Positions 33,037 through 33,144 of a stretch of DNA of 33,144 nt are shown here, piece after piece. Location of the stretch: NCBI GenBank assembly GCA_964389735.1, contig CAYMEJ010000008.1, positions 1 through 33,144 on the forward strand, written 5' to 3'. Positions within the stretch are counted from its first letter, which is position 1. Each line of letters begins with the position of its first letter. The notes under the pieces were generated by a model. The model was not told the DNA's origin, ran no database searches, and saw only the letters and a program-made list of their open reading frames with translations. Origin of the DNA: JAQUVS01 sp964389735. GTDB lineage: Bacteria > Bacillota_I > Bacilli_A > RF39 > UBA660. Made by a program: the position numbers and the translations under genes.

Positions 33037-33076
33037 AAAGAATAACATATATAATAATGTTATTCTTTTTATTTTT
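33037..33076 (+). terminator. intrinsic terminator
   Basis: AAAGAATAACAT / ATGTTATTCTTT form a 12-bp stem around an 8-base loop, followed by a T-rich tail. Confidence 0.82.
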
Positions 33077-33099
33077 GCATAAAAAAGACAAAAAAGATA

Positions 33100-33129
33100 T
33101 TGACATAAAAACGTAAAGAATGATATATT
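33100..33129 (+). promoter_or_regulatory. consensus promoter pointing off the right edge
   Basis: A perfect TTGACA at 33100-33105, an 18-base spacer, and TATATT at 33124-33129 with an extended TGA. The transcribed gene lies outside the window. Confidence 0.7.
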
Positions 33130-33144
33130 AATTGGGCAGTTCAA

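Overview
This window is AT-rich (roughly a quarter G+C by eye) and its genes carry strong AGGAGG-type ribosome binding sites. TGA is used as a stop codon, for example by the Nudix gene ending at 11735 and the reverse-strand gene ending at 5271. That points to an uncultured low-GC Bacillota with the standard bacterial code (Bacilli/Erysipelotrichia/RF39-like or a clostridial relative), not a TGA=Trp mollicute. The gene types (BspA-like repeats, SipW-type signal peptidases, SPL-family radical SAM, TSCPD protein) suggest a gut bacterium. This placement is inference.

Layout. 1-2454: a possible 3' gene remnant, then a type II restriction-modification pair (D12-class adenine methylase and HNH endonuclease). 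2455-6180: poorly characterised genes: a leucine-rich protein, an orphan protein, and a reverse-strand protein followed by a decayed HTH regulator. 6226-6360: a promoter-RNA-terminator unit that looks like a riboswitch or small RNA, directly before a three-gene ABC-2 exporter (6449-8997). 9061-12889: short housekeeping units (unknown protein; GyrI-like protein plus Nudix hydrolase; then phospholipase C-like, Nudix, TSCPD and DegV genes). 12974-13947: a micro-ORF and an SPL-family radical SAM protein.

14067-30980 is the most remarkable part. One strong promoter precedes eleven tightly packed same-strand genes, and a strong terminator follows them. They encode a degenerate EAL-like protein, a membrane-anchored TasA-like protein, a probable major TasA/CalY-like fibre subunit, a SipW-type signal peptidase, a membrane-anchored McrB-like AAA+ ATPase, a DUF2357 (McrC N-terminal-like) protein with no visible nuclease motif, three more secreted TasA-like proteins, a second SipW-type peptidase, and a 2356-residue BspA-like protein with two embedded CBM2-like modules. 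All secreted members share a [S/T]-[Y/F]-[A/S]-W box at the end of the hydrophobic segment, and four of the small ones share an I-W-[LIV]-E-G-x-D motif near the C-terminus. My reading is a dedicated surface-fibre/adhesin export and assembly system in which a McrBC-like motor pair has been repurposed at the membrane.

31040-33030 holds a zinc-ribbon membrane protein and a large membrane-anchored protein under their own promoter. The window ends with a strong promoter pointing off the right edge. I saw no tRNA, rRNA, CRISPR array or transposase.
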